Below are positions 32,839-40,974 of a stretch of 64,000 bases of DNA, in pieces. A program made the translations under genes and the position numbers. How positions within the stretch are numbered: the first letter of the stretch is position 1; the number at the start of each line of letters is the position of its first letter. Source of the stretch: Streptomyces venezuelae ATCC 10712 (GTDB lineage Bacteria > Actinomycetota > Actinomycetes > Streptomycetales > Streptomycetaceae); NCBI RefSeq assembly GCF_008639165.1, contig NZ_CP029197.1:7134001-7198000 (forward strand). Direction: 5' to 3'. The notes beneath the pieces were generated by a model. It worked only from the letters and a program-made list of their open reading frames with translations. It was not told the DNA's origin and did no database searches.

Positions 32839-34605
32839 TCAGAGCGCGGCGAGTTCTCGGGCGACCGCCGTCAGGGCGTCGCGGGACATGGAACCGGCGG
32901 CCACCGCGGCGACGTCGATCAGCGGCATCGGTCCGAGCAGTTGGAGGAGTTCGGAGTCGAACAGAGCGGGCAGGTGTCGGCGCAGGACGACGGAGGTGAC
33001 CGGGTCGGACATCAGCGTCCGCATCGGTGTCCGCAGTGACACCCGCCCGACCGGGAACTCCTCCGGGCGTGGCAGCGGCTCCGCTGCCCGCTCGGCCTGC
33101 TCCCGCTGCGCGCGTACGAGCAGGTGCTCGTCGGTGACCGGCCCGTCGGCCGGCAGCCCGAGCCGCTCGTACTGGCTCGGCGGCGCCTCGTTCGCCCGCA
33201 TCGCCTCCACCAGCAGGCCCGCCATCCTCAGTTCGATCTCGTCGTCGACCAGCGGGGTCAGCTGTTCGGGATCGGTTGCCAGATCGAACAGAAGTGTTCC
33301 GTGCAGGTACGGGTTGAGCAGAGCCCGCCCGCGGGTCCGCAGCACGGGGGCGCCCTTGGTGAAGGCGAACGGCCCAGCCAGCTCCGCGCCGGCGAGCTCT
33401 GCCGGGCTGAACATCCCCCGCATGTGGGTGGGCATGAGCGTGTGCTCGCACAGAGGTGTGTTGTCGGACGAGACGGGCGCCCGCATGTACACGTATCGGC
33501 CGTCGGTGACGTTGACGTGCCCGCCGTGCGCCCCGAACAACCCCGCCTCACGTACAGGGGTGTCCTCGGCGACGGGCAGCGGGGAGCCCTGCATATCGGC
33601 CGGGCGCTCCACGCCGAAGAAGTCCAGCAGCGTCGGCGCCAGGTCGATCGTCTGCACGAGCGCCGCCCGCCGCTCGCCCGCCGCCCCCGGATACCGCGGA
33701 TCCCACGTGAACAGGGGGAGATGGACGAGTTCGTTGTACCAGGGCTGGACCCACTTGGCCCACCAGCCCTTCTCACCGAGCAGGAACCCGTGGTCGGTGT
33801 TGACGATGAGCAGGGTGTCGCCCCACAGCTCCAACTCGTCCATGGTGTCCAGGACGCGGCCGAGAGAGCGGTCGCACATGGACAGCAGCGCCGCGTATTC
33901 GTACCGGGCGTGCCCCACCTGGTCATCGGTCTCGGTCACCCGCTTGTAGTCGGGCCAGTCGAAGTGCGGCCCGTCGTACTCGTGCGGGTAGAGGTCCTTG
34001 TACCGCTGGTGGGAGAAGAACGGCTCGTGCGGGTCGAAGGTCTCGATCTGCACGAACCAGCGGTCCGTGTCCTTGTTCGTACGGACGAACTCCAGGCCGG
34101 CGTCGAAGGTCAGCGTCTGCGGATGCCGGTCCTCCGTCGCCATGTAGGAGCGGTTGATCCAGTCCTGCCGGTACGCGGGGGTGCGCATCCGCTTCAGACC
34201 CTCGGGCATCTCGGGGTCCGCGACGTGTCCCTTCCACGGGTCGCCCTCCTGCCCGCGGAAGAACTCCCAGGTGTTGTACCGGCCGTGGTAGGTGGCGCCG
34301 CCGTCCTCCCAGTAGTGCGGATGGTCGCTCGCGAGATGGGTGTAGACGCCGTTCTGGGTGAGCAGTTCGGGCATGGAGTCGTCGAACGGCTCCAAGGGGC
34401 CCCAGCTGCGGTGCAGGAAGTTGTACCGGCCGGTGTGCAGTTCACGGCGGGCCGGCATGCACGGCAGCGAACCCGCGTACGCGTTGTCGTACGTGACCGC
34501 CCGTTCGGCGAGGCGGGCGAAGTTCGGCGCGTGCGTCCAGTCGGAGCCGTAGGGCGGCAGCATGCGCCGGTTGAGGCTGTCGAACATGACCATGATGGCC
34601 TTCAT
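32839..34605 (-). CDS. Type I (formylglycine) sulfatase
   Basis: 588 aa. The alkaline phosphatase-like sulfatase fold starts with MKAIMVMFDSLNRRMLPPYG (metal-binding Asp9). Cys49 in SLPCMPARRELHTGR is the CxPxR formylglycine site. The later metal site is in LLIVNTDHGFLLGEKGWWAK. No signal peptide, so probably cytoplasmic, acting on imported sulfate esters. Its start overlaps the PadR stop by 4 bases. The cluster PadR-sulfatase-MFS-FGE is a self-sufficient sulfate-ester use module; substrate unknown. Confidence 0.93.
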   Translation of the reverse strand: MKAIMVMFDSLNRRMLPPYGSDWTHAPNFARLAERAVTYDNAYAGSLPCMPARRELHTGRYNFLHRSWGPLEPFDDSMPELLTQNGVYTHLASDHPHYWEDGGATYHGRYNTWEFFRGQEGDPWKGHVADPEMPEGLKRMRTPAYRQDWINRSYMATEDRHPQTLTFDAGLEFVRTNKDTDRWFVQIETFDPHEPFFSHQRYKDLYPHEYDGPHFDWPDYKRVTETDDQVGHARYEYAALLSMCDRSLGRVLDTMDELELWGDTLLIVNTDHGFLLGEKGWWAKWVQPWYNELVHLPLFTWDPRYPGAAGERRAALVQTIDLAPTLLDFFGVERPADMQGSPLPVAEDTPVREAGLFGAHGGHVNVTDGRYVYMRAPVSSDNTPLCEHTLMPTHMRGMFSPAELAGAELAGPFAFTKGAPVLRTRGRALLNPYLHGTLLFDLATDPEQLTPLVDDEIELRMAGLLVEAMRANEAPPSQYERLGLPADGPVTDEHLLVRAQREQAERAAEPLPRPEEFPVGRVSLRTPMRTLMSDPVTSVVLRRHLPALFDSELLQLLGPMPLIDVAAVAAGSMSRDALTAVARELAAL

Positions 34606-35195
34606 GCGGATGAGCTCCCTCTCTCGGTCTCCGGCATCGGGGGCTGTTCGAGGCGGTGTCGCATCCCTTCCAGCCAGGCCACCCAGGTGTCGACCGCGGA
34701 CGCGCCGTACGCGTGCAGCTCGTCGAAGACCTCCTGGGCGAACTCCTGGTCCATCTCGGGCAGCGGGTCCTCGAAACGCAGCGTGCGGTCGCGATCTCGG
34801 TTGCGGGCGATCTGGGCGCGCCGGTAGTCGAGTTCGCCGTCTACCAACCGGAGCGCGGCCTGCCGGTCGAGCGGTGCGGTGAAGGCGAACCGGGCCAGGA
34901 AGTCAGGGTCCTGGAACCGGCTGGTCGGCTCGTACGGCGAGCGCACCCATTCCCACAGCACGTCCCGGCCGAGCGGGGTGAGCCGGTAGACCTTCGCGTC
35001 GGGACGCCCCTCGCGCGGATCCACATCGAACGCCACCCAGCCGTCAGCCGTCATCCGTCCCAGCAGCCGGTAGATCTGGCTGTGATGGGCCCGCGACCGC
35101 AGGAACTGGCCCTCTACCTCCACCCAACGGCCCAGATCGAAGCCGCTCCGGGGGCGTCCCCCGATCAACGCAAGCAGCACGTACTCGAACTTCAC
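34602..35195 (-). CDS. PadR-family regulator
   Basis: 197 aa from a GTG at 35195. Residues 1-95 form the PadR winged helix (YVLLALIGGRPRSGFDLGRW ... HHSQIYRLLGRMTADGWV ... DAKVYRLTPLGRDVLWEW). Residues 100-190 are the Vir/AphA-type C-terminal helical dimer domain. First gene of the sulfatase operon, with 4-base overlap, so it is likely a repressor of the operon and itself, relieved by a substrate-derived ligand. Confidence 0.9.
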   Translation of the reverse strand: MKFEYVLLALIGGRPRSGFDLGRWVEVEGQFLRSRAHHSQIYRLLGRMTADGWVAFDVDPREGRPDAKVYRLTPLGRDVLWEWVRSPYEPTSRFQDPDFLARFAFTAPLDRQAALRLVDGELDYRRAQIARNRDRDRTLRFEDPLPEMDQEFAQEVFDELHAYGASAVDTWVAWLEGMRHRLEQPPMPETERGSSSA

Positions 35196-35644
35196 CCCAC
35201 CACACCCCTATGTGCACTCTCATCTATGTGAAGAGTGTTGTAGGGCCTGCGGAGGGGTGGGGTCAACGGATCGGACAGGCACTTAGCAAGGCCGCATTAC
35301 GCCGTTCACGTTCAGGCATGGCCGAACCCCCGCAGTCAGCGCGGTAACGCCAGCGGGTCTGTCAATCGTTCGGGCCTGTCCGCTCATCGGCGGTAACGCT
35401 GTGCCGGTGGACTCCCGGGGGACAGCCCGGCCGGTTCCGCGGTCGTGAAGGCCGCCGCTGCCGGTGCCGTCTTCGACGTTCACGATGGTCGTCACCAAGG
35501 GCTCCATGACGGCCACTTCTGCCCGGGCGGGCCGAGGGTCAGGGCCGTGCGGGTCCCCGGCGCGGTGGCTGTTGTCGGGTGATCGGACTGGTGGGTGGCA
35601 GGAGCACTCGCCTGGGTGACTGTGGGGTGGGCAGGGGGCGGGAC
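35196..35644. other. 449-base gap, likely island edge
   Basis: Beyond the PadR operator there is no supported gene. GCGGTAACGC occurs twice about 50 bases apart (near 35340 and 35392). A 77-codon minus-strand frame (35283-35516) has no match and no ribosome site. The codon pattern becomes ordinary from 35645, so the right edge of the island may fall here. No copy of the tRNA-Pro 3' end was noticed. Confidence 0.35.
35208..35237. promoter_or_regulatory. Candidate PadR operator
   Basis: CACTCT and AGAGTG form a 6-base inverted repeat with an 11-base centre (35215-35237), and CTATGTG is directly repeated 16 bases apart (35208 and 35224). It begins 13 bases upstream of the PadR start. Position and AT content, unusual here, suggest an operator over the promoter. 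Confidence 0.5.
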
Positions 35645-36820
35645 ATGATCATCGGCATGAGTGTCTCCCTGATGCGCCGCGCCTGTGCCGCGACCCTGCT
35701 CGTCACCGCCACCCTCGTCCCCGCCGCTGCCGCCGCGCCCCAACCCGGCGCGCTCGCACCGGAGTCGAAGCGCGCGGTGCAGGCCCGCCTGCTCGGCGAG
35801 AAGACCGTCCCGCACAAACTCGACTTCCAGGGGACCACCGTCGGCGGCCTCTCCGGCATCGACCGCGACCGGTGCACCGGCGAGTACGTCCTCCTCAGCG
35901 ACGACCGCTCCTTCCTCCAGCCCGCGCGCTTCTACACCGCGAAGCTCGACGTCGACGCCGGCGGCGTCCACGCCGTCGACTTCACCTCGACCCGCCCCCT
36001 CCGCCGGCCGGACGGCTCCCCGTACCCGTCCCCGGCCCTCGGCGACGGCAAGGCGATCGATCCGGAGGAGATCCGTGTCGACCCGCGCGACTGCCGCTAC
36101 TGGTGGGGGCAGGAGGGCGACCGGCCCGCCGTCGACGGCCCGCCCGTGATCCAGCCGTCCATCGAGATCTCCGAGCCCGACGGCACCCACCACGCTCGTC
36201 TGCGGCTGCCGGAGAACTACCTGATCACCGCCGACCGCGGGCCGCGCCGGAACCAGGCCGTCGAAGCCCTCACCTTCGGCGCCCGGGGCACCGTCGTGAC
36301 CAGCGCGATCGAGGGCCCGCTCCTCCAGGACGGCCCGGTCCCGGACCTGACGCACGGCGCGCTCGTCCGCGTCACCCGGCAGAGCCGGGGCGGCCGGGTG
36401 CTCGGCCAGTACGCCTACCCCATCGAGAAGATCTTCGCCGAGTCCGACCCGACCAGCCCGTGGGGCCCCGACACCGGCGTACCGTCCCTGCTGGCCTTCC
36501 CCAACGACCCCGAGCGCTACCTCGTGCTCGAGCGCACCTGGGTCGCCGGCTCCGGCTACAAGATCCGCCTGTACGACACCACCACGCGGGGCGCCACGGA
36601 CGTACGGGCCGTCGACTCCCTGGCCGGACGGCCGGTCGTGCCGATGCGGAAGAGGCTCGTCGCCGACTTCCACTCCCTCGGCCTGTCCACCGTCGACAAC
36701 ACCGAAGGCATGACCTGGGGTCCCACCCTGCCGTCGGGCGAGCGGTCGCTGATCCTCGTCAGCGACGACAACTTCGACAAGGACGCGGTCACTCAGTTCG
36801 TCGCGCTCGCCCTTCGTTGA
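35645..36820 (+). CDS. Secreted phytase-like esterase-like protein
   Basis: 391 aa from the ATG at 35645 (AGGGGGCGGG upstream). A signal peptide covers about residues 1-30 (LMRRACAATLLVTATLVPAA). The rest matches the group called esterase-like activity of phytase, a beta-propeller fold: FQGTTVGGLSGIDRDRCTGE, YVLLSDDRSF, IDPEEIRVDP, RNQAVEALTFGARG, NTEGMTWGPTLPSGERSLIL and the final SDDNFDKDAVTQFVALAL. Probably an extracellular phosphoester or ester hydrolase. Confidence 0.88.
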   Translation: MIIGMSVSLMRRACAATLLVTATLVPAAAAAPQPGALAPESKRAVQARLLGEKTVPHKLDFQGTTVGGLSGIDRDRCTGEYVLLSDDRSFLQPARFYTAKLDVDAGGVHAVDFTSTRPLRRPDGSPYPSPALGDGKAIDPEEIRVDPRDCRYWWGQEGDRPAVDGPPVIQPSIEISEPDGTHHARLRLPENYLITADRGPRRNQAVEALTFGARGTVVTSAIEGPLLQDGPVPDLTHGALVRVTRQSRGGRVLGQYAYPIEKIFAESDPTSPWGPDTGVPSLLAFPNDPERYLVLERTWVAGSGYKIRLYDTTTRGATDVRAVDSLAGRPVVPMRKRLVADFHSLGLSTVDNTEGMTWGPTLPSGERSLILVSDDNFDKDAVTQFVALALR

Positions 36821-36843
36821 CCCCGCCGGCGTAGCGACACGCG

Positions 36844-36879
36844 GGAGCCCCGGTGCGGCGAAGGCCGTACCGGGGCTCC
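36844..36879. terminator. Terminator hairpin after phytase-like gene
   Basis: GGAGCCCCGGT (36844-36854) pairs perfectly with ACCGGGGCTCC (36869-36879). It lies 24 bases after the esterase stop and 48 before the end of the convergent SDR gene, so it may serve both. Confidence 0.8.
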
Positions 36880-36926
36880 GTCCTGTGGCACGCGAGGCGG
36901 TGGCTTGTGGCCCGCGGGTGCCGTGG

Positions 36927-37673
36927 TCAGACCGTGGCGCGGGTCTTCAGCCAGTCGCGGTAGTGGGTGGGGGCCAGCCGGGCGCCGGGGCCCGGGGTGA
37001 GGACGTCGCCGGGGACGGCCGCGAACATGCCCGCCCCCGCGTCGACCACGACCTCGCCGCCGTCACCGCGGGCCGCCAGGGTGATCCGGCCGACCTCGTC
37101 CAGGGTGAGGAGGTCGGGTCCGGCCACGTCGAGCGTGCCGTTGAGCGGCTCCCCGGTGGCCACGTCGGCGAGGGCGGCGACGACGTCGGCGGACGCGATC
37201 GGCTGCACGGGCGTGGCGGGGAGGCGGACGACGCCGTCGTCCGTCGTCCAGGACAGCACGGCGTCCATGAACTCGAAGAACTGGGTGACGCGGACGATCG
37301 AGTACGGGGTCGGGCTCTCGCGCAGCAGGTCCTCCTGGAGCGTCTTCGCGCGGTAGTAGTCCAGGCCGGGCACCTGGTCCACGCCGACGATGGAGAGCGC
37401 GACCTGGTGGCGTACGCCCGCCCGCTCGCCCGCGCTCAGCAGGTTCCCCACCGTGGTGCGGAAGAAGGGGAGCGACTTGTCGTCGAAGGTCGGGGAGTTG
37501 CTGACATTGACGACCGTGTGGGCGCCCGCGAGGGCGTCGTCCAGGCCGGCGCCGGTGAGCAGGTCGACCCCCGAGGAGAGGGACGCGGCGACCACGTCGT
37601 GGCCGGCGTTCCGGAGCGTGGTGACGAGCTGGGAGCCGATCAGGCCGGTGCCGCCGATGACGGTGATCTTCAT
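36927..37673 (-). CDS. NAD(P)-binding (NmrA/atypical SDR) protein
   Basis: 248 aa from the ATG at 37673, with AAGGAAGG 7 bases upstream. The N-terminal Rossmann motif GGTGLIG (7-13) follows MKITVI. The atypical-SDR pattern VVNVSNSPTFDD ... QVALSIVGVDQVPGLDYYRAKTLQE and YSIVRVTQFFEF place it among NmrA/YwnB-like proteins. It is divergent from an Rrf2 regulator with two palindromes between, like the YwnA-YwnB arrangement known in Bacillus. It may reduce quinones or sense NADPH. Confidence 0.87.
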   Translation of the reverse strand: MKITVIGGTGLIGSQLVTTLRNAGHDVVAASLSSGVDLLTGAGLDDALAGAHTVVNVSNSPTFDDKSLPFFRTTVGNLLSAGERAGVRHQVALSIVGVDQVPGLDYYRAKTLQEDLLRESPTPYSIVRVTQFFEFMDAVLSWTTDDGVVRLPATPVQPIASADVVAALADVATGEPLNGTLDVAGPDLLTLDEVGRITLAARGDGGEVVVDAGAGMFAAVPGDVLTPGPGARLAPTHYRDWLKTRATV

Positions 37674-37713
37674 GGTGTGCCTTCCTTCGTGGGCCGGGGC
37701 CCAGGGGACGCAA

Positions 37714-37763
37714 ACTCGGATACCCGATGTCCGAGATAATACTCGGATAGTCTGTGTCCGAGT
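37714..37763. promoter_or_regulatory. Twin Rrf2 operators between SDR and Rrf2 genes
   Basis: ACTCGGA-N9-TCCGAGA (37714-37736) and ACTCGGA-N9-TCCGAGT (37741-37763) are nearly identical palindromes 27 bases apart. On the minus strand TTGACT (37761-37766) and TATTAT (37736-37741), separated by 19 bases, form an SDR promoter overlapped by both. The proximal site is 17 bases before the Rrf2 start, so both genes should be controlled. Confidence 0.8.
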
Positions 37764-37779
37764 CAAATGGGGAGGCGAC

Positions 37780-38262
37780 ATGAAACTGTCCGGTGGCGTC
37801 GAGTGGGCGCTCCACTGCTGTGTGGTCCTGACGGCGGCGAGCAGGCCGGTGCCGGCGGCCCGGCTCGCTGAGCTGCACGACGTCTCGCCGAGCTACCTGG
37901 CCAAGCAGATGCAGGCGCTGTCACGGGCCGGCCTGGTGCGCTCCGTCCAGGGCAAGACCGGCGGATACGTGCTGACCCGGCCGGCCGTCGAGATCACCCT
38001 GCTCGACGTCGTCCAGGCCGTCGACGGGCCCGACCCGGCGTTCGTCTGCACCGAGATCCGGCAGCGGGGGCCGCTGGCCACCCCGCCCGAGAAATGCACG
38101 AAGGCCTGCCCCATCGCCCGGGCGATGGGCGCGGCGGAAGCCGCCTGGAGGGCCTCGCTCGCCGCGACCACCATCGCCGATCTCGTCGCGACGGTCGACG
38201 ACGAGAGCGGGCCGGACGCGCTCCCGGGCGTCGGGGCCTGGCTGATCGAAGGACTTGGCTGA
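37780..38262 (+). CDS. Rrf2-family regulator
   Basis: 160 aa. Residues 1-80 are the Rrf2 winged helix (MKLSGGVEWALHCCVV ... LHDVSPSYLAKQMQALSRAG ... GKTGGYVLTRP). The C-terminal part has three Cys (CTEIRQRGPLATPPEKCTKA, then CPIARAM), reminiscent of Fe-S Rrf2 proteins but with a much wider first spacing than IscR/NsrR, so cluster binding is uncertain; thiol redox sensing is possible. The ATG follows GGGGAGGCGAC. Confidence 0.92.
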   Translation: MKLSGGVEWALHCCVVLTAASRPVPAARLAELHDVSPSYLAKQMQALSRAGLVRSVQGKTGGYVLTRPAVEITLLDVVQAVDGPDPAFVCTEIRQRGPLATPPEKCTKACPIARAMGAAEAAWRASLAATTIADLVATVDDESGPDALPGVGAWLIEGLG

Positions 38263-38522
38263 GGGAGGGCTTGCTGAGGGGGGCTTGGCTGTTCGGTGGG
38301 CCTGGCTGCCCCGTGTGTGCCGGGGGCGTGCGGGGCTGTAGGGAAGGGCGTGCGGGGGTGCGCGGGGGCGTGTGCGTGGGCGCTCTTTCGCGGGTTCCGG
38401 GCCCGGCGCTGAAGGGTCGTACCCCTTCCTCGGGAAACGCCCTCACCTCATCTGATCGGCGGTCTACCGTACGGGCATACCGTGCCGCGTCTGGCCGTAG
38501 CGGTCGCACGAGGAGGAGCCCT

Positions 38523-39089
38523 GTGTCATCGTCCTGTGACCCCCGTCATGCGCCCGCCGGCGATGTGGGCGCGGCAGTCATGATCGTCGATTCCCGGCTC
38601 AAGGCCGTCTACGACGGCAGGACCGGGACCGATGCGGAACACCAGCAGCTGATCGACCACTTCACCGCCTCCCTGACCGCCCAGGAGGCCCATGACCTGC
38701 TGGACGGCATGTGCACCCTGATTTTCATGTACATGAAGTGGCTCCGGATGGCCCACGAACAGCACGACAAGGACGTCATCGCGACGGTGGTGCCGAACTT
38801 CGTGAACTCCATGCGCATGATGCACCGGACCGTCCGTCCCGAAGTCATCCCCACGATGACCGGCATGCTCGTCGCCGCCGGCCTCGAACTGAGCCCCAGC
38901 CTGTGGCGCCGGCAGTTCGGAGAGTGGACGCGGGACGAGATGAATCCGCTCGAAGCGACGGCCCTGCTGCTCGCGGAGCACATCAATCGGATCACCGAGG
39001 ACCGTGACTTCGCCACCCGACTGATCACCGACGCCCTCTCCAGTTCGGAGGAGAGCGCGGAGGGCGGCGCGGACGAGGACCCGGAGTGA
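38523..39089 (+). CDS. Conserved helical protein of unknown function
   Basis: 188 aa from a GTG at 38523 because AGGAGGAG lies 6-7 bases upstream; a downstream ATG at 38580 has none. The sequence is alpha-helical (DHFTASLTAQEAHDLLDGMC, IFMYMKWLRMAHEQHDKDVI), with Met-rich patches and an acidic tail (EESAEGGADEDPE). No transmembrane segment or known domain. It stands alone between Rrf2 and the MpaB-like gene. Confidence 0.75.
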   Translation: MSSSCDPRHAPAGDVGAAVMIVDSRLKAVYDGRTGTDAEHQQLIDHFTASLTAQEAHDLLDGMCTLIFMYMKWLRMAHEQHDKDVIATVVPNFVNSMRMMHRTVRPEVIPTMTGMLVAAGLELSPSLWRRQFGEWTRDEMNPLEATALLLAEHINRITEDRDFATRLITDALSSSEESAEGGADEDPE

Positions 39090-39298
39090 GCGCGGAGCCG
39101 TCGTACGAGCGGACCTGGCGAGCGGACCTGACGGGTGACACGGGGGCGGGTCGGCTCACCACCGCCGCCCTCGTCCCAGAGCACCCGATCCCGGACTTCG
39201 GCTGATTCGCGCCCGTACGCCCGTACGCCCGTACGCCGGTTCCACATCCGGCAGTTCACGCATGTCGCCACGTCACGCACGTCACCACCTCGCGCGCG

Positions 39299-40222
39299 TC
39301 ACGTCGACGCCGTCCGTGGGGGTGGGCCCATCGCCCAGCGGATTCCCGCGGTCGCGAGTCGGCCGCCCGTTCGGGCGGCGGCCCAGGCCGGGCGGGGGAG
39401 CGGGGGGAGGCCGAGCTGTCCGCGGGCCCAGGGGGGCAGCAGCTCCACCGCGGCCGCCGCCAGCAGTGCGTACGGGGCCCGGGCCTGCCAGGGGATCGGC
39501 GGGTTGAGCAGCAGGAAGCGGGCGGTCTCGCGGGCCTCGCGGGTCGCGTCGAGCTCGCCTCGGTACGCCTCCAGCCGACGGGCCAGTTCGGCGAGGTTCC
39601 TGGGCGGGCGCTCCACGCCCAGTTCCTCCGCGATCCGGGCGGTGTCCGCCACGTATCCGTCGTAGCCCGCCGGGTCCAGCGGTTGTGCCCCGTAGCGCCG
39701 GTGGGCCCGTAGGAAGCTGTCGACCTCGGCGACGTGCACCCAGCCCAGCAGGTGCGGATCGGACGCGTGGTACGCCCGGCCGTCGGACGTGGTGCCGCGC
39801 ACCTGCTCGTGGACCGCGCGGACGCGCTCCACCGCGAGCCGCGCGTCCTCGGCCGTACCGAAGGTCGTGACCGCGAGGAAGGTGCTGGTCCGGTGCAGCC
39901 TGCCCCACGGGTCCCCGCGGAAGCCCGAGTGGGCGGCCACGGCCGCCATGGCCAGCGGGTGCAGCGACTGCAGCAGCAGCGCCGTCAGACCGCCGGCGAA
40001 CATCGAGGCGTCGCCGTGGACCGTGCGGATGGGGCGGTCGGGGCCGAACCAGCGGGGTCCGGGCGTTTCGTGGATGCGGGCGCGGGTGCGCGCGCCCGAG
40101 GGCCCGGCGACACGCCGGAAGAGCTCGCTGCCGAGTCGTTTCCTCAGGTCGTCCATGGTGGTCGGCGGCCATCCCATGCGGTCAGTATGCGCTCGCGGAC
40201 TCCGGCAGTCATATTCGCTCAT
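39299..40222 (-). CDS. MpaB-family oxygenase (DUF2236)
   Basis: 307 aa. The DUF2236/MpaB-like haem-oxygenase family is recognised from IRTVHGDASMFAGGLTALLL, QSLHPLAMAAVAAHS, FRGDPWGRLHRTSTFLAVTTFG, HLLGWVHVAEVDSFLRAHRR and the late LLNPPIPWQARAPYALL. Conserved Arg, Asp and His residues are in place. Related enzymes include latex-clearing protein and fungal MpaB, which bind haem b; the substrate here is unknown. The start is uncertain (ATG 40222, 40177 or 40156); none has a strong site. Confidence 0.85.
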   Translation of the reverse strand: MSEYDCRSPRAHTDRMGWPPTTMDDLRKRLGSELFRRVAGPSGARTRARIHETPGPRWFGPDRPIRTVHGDASMFAGGLTALLLQSLHPLAMAAVAAHSGFRGDPWGRLHRTSTFLAVTTFGTAEDARLAVERVRAVHEQVRGTTSDGRAYHASDPHLLGWVHVAEVDSFLRAHRRYGAQPLDPAGYDGYVADTARIAEELGVERPPRNLAELARRLEAYRGELDATREARETARFLLLNPPIPWQARAPYALLAAAAVELLPPWARGQLGLPPLPRPAWAAARTGGRLATAGIRWAMGPPPRTAST

Positions 40223-40250
40223 GCGTTCGGTTTGCGGTTACGCTGGATCC

Positions 40251-40901
40251 ATGACCGCAGCACGGCACCCCGCTCTGCCCGGCCTCCAGGGTTCCCTGTT
40301 CGACCAGGGCGACGACATCCGGTTCGGCACGCTGGACGGCCTCCGGCGGACGGCGCTCGACAGCGGCTCGTGGATCGACCACCTCCCCGGCTGGCTGCAC
40401 GGCGCCGACGCGCTCTTCGAGGAGCTCGCCGCCCGGGTGCCCTGGCGCGCCGAGGAACGGCCGATGTACGACGCCGTGGTCGCCGTACCCCGGCTGCTCG
40501 CCCACTACGGCGAGGGAGCCCCCCTCCCGCACCCCGCCCTCGTCGAAGCTCGGCAGACGCTCAGCTCCCACTACGCCGCCGAACTCGGTGAACCCTTCGT
40601 CACCGCCGGCCTCTGCCTCTACCGCGACGGCCGCGACAGCGTCGCCTGGCACGGCGACCGCACCGGCCGGTCGGCCACCCGCGACACGATGGTCGCCATC
40701 CTCTCCCTCGGCGACCCCCGCGACCTCGCCTTCCGCCCCCGCTCCGGCGGCCCGACCGTCCTCCGCCTGCCGCTCGGCCACGGCGACCTGGTGGTGATGG
40801 GCGGGGCGTGCCAGCGCGCCTGGGAGCACGCCGTGCCCAAGACGAGCCGCGCGGTCGGCCCGCGCATCAGCGTCCAGTTCCGCCCCAGAGGCGTCCGCTG
40901 A
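40251..40901 (+). CDS. AlkB-family 2-oxoglutarate/Fe(II) dioxygenase
   Basis: 216 aa. The jelly-roll contains the metal triad His134-x-Asp136 (VAWHGDRTG) and His193 (WEHAVPK), with Arg205 in RISVQFR for 2-oxoglutarate. The N-terminal nucleotide-recognition part (ALDSGSWIDHLPGWLHGA) matches bacterial AlkB homologues. It removes alkyl lesions from nucleic-acid bases by oxidative demethylation. Divergent from the MpaB gene with only 28 bases between starts. Confidence 0.92.
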   Translation: MTAARHPALPGLQGSLFDQGDDIRFGTLDGLRRTALDSGSWIDHLPGWLHGADALFEELAARVPWRAEERPMYDAVVAVPRLLAHYGEGAPLPHPALVEARQTLSSHYAAELGEPFVTAGLCLYRDGRDSVAWHGDRTGRSATRDTMVAILSLGDPRDLAFRPRSGGPTVLRLPLGHGDLVVMGGACQRAWEHAVPKTSRAVGPRISVQFRPRGVR

Positions 40902-40921
40902 ACCCGGTGTGGCCGTCGGGC

Positions 40922-40952
40922 TTGACCTTGACACGATGACAAGGTCTTCACT
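40922..40952 (+). promoter_or_regulatory. MerR-type promoter dyad of HEAT operon
   Basis: GACCTTG-N9-CAAGGTC (40924-40946) lies between TTGACC (40922-40927) and TTCACT (40947-40952), a 19-base spacing typical of MerR-activated promoters. It is 23 bases before the HEAT gene whose operon encodes a MerR protein, so it should be the self-operator. The arms equal those at the MerR-peroxiredoxin promoter. Confidence 0.7.
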
Positions 40953-40974
40953 GCCTCCTCAGGAGGTGGTCCCG

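Noticed and set aside
31442..33949. 835-codon plus-strand frame over MFS and sulfatase genes
   Set aside because: Crosses two genes and their terminator hairpin on the other strand, with no recognisable domain.
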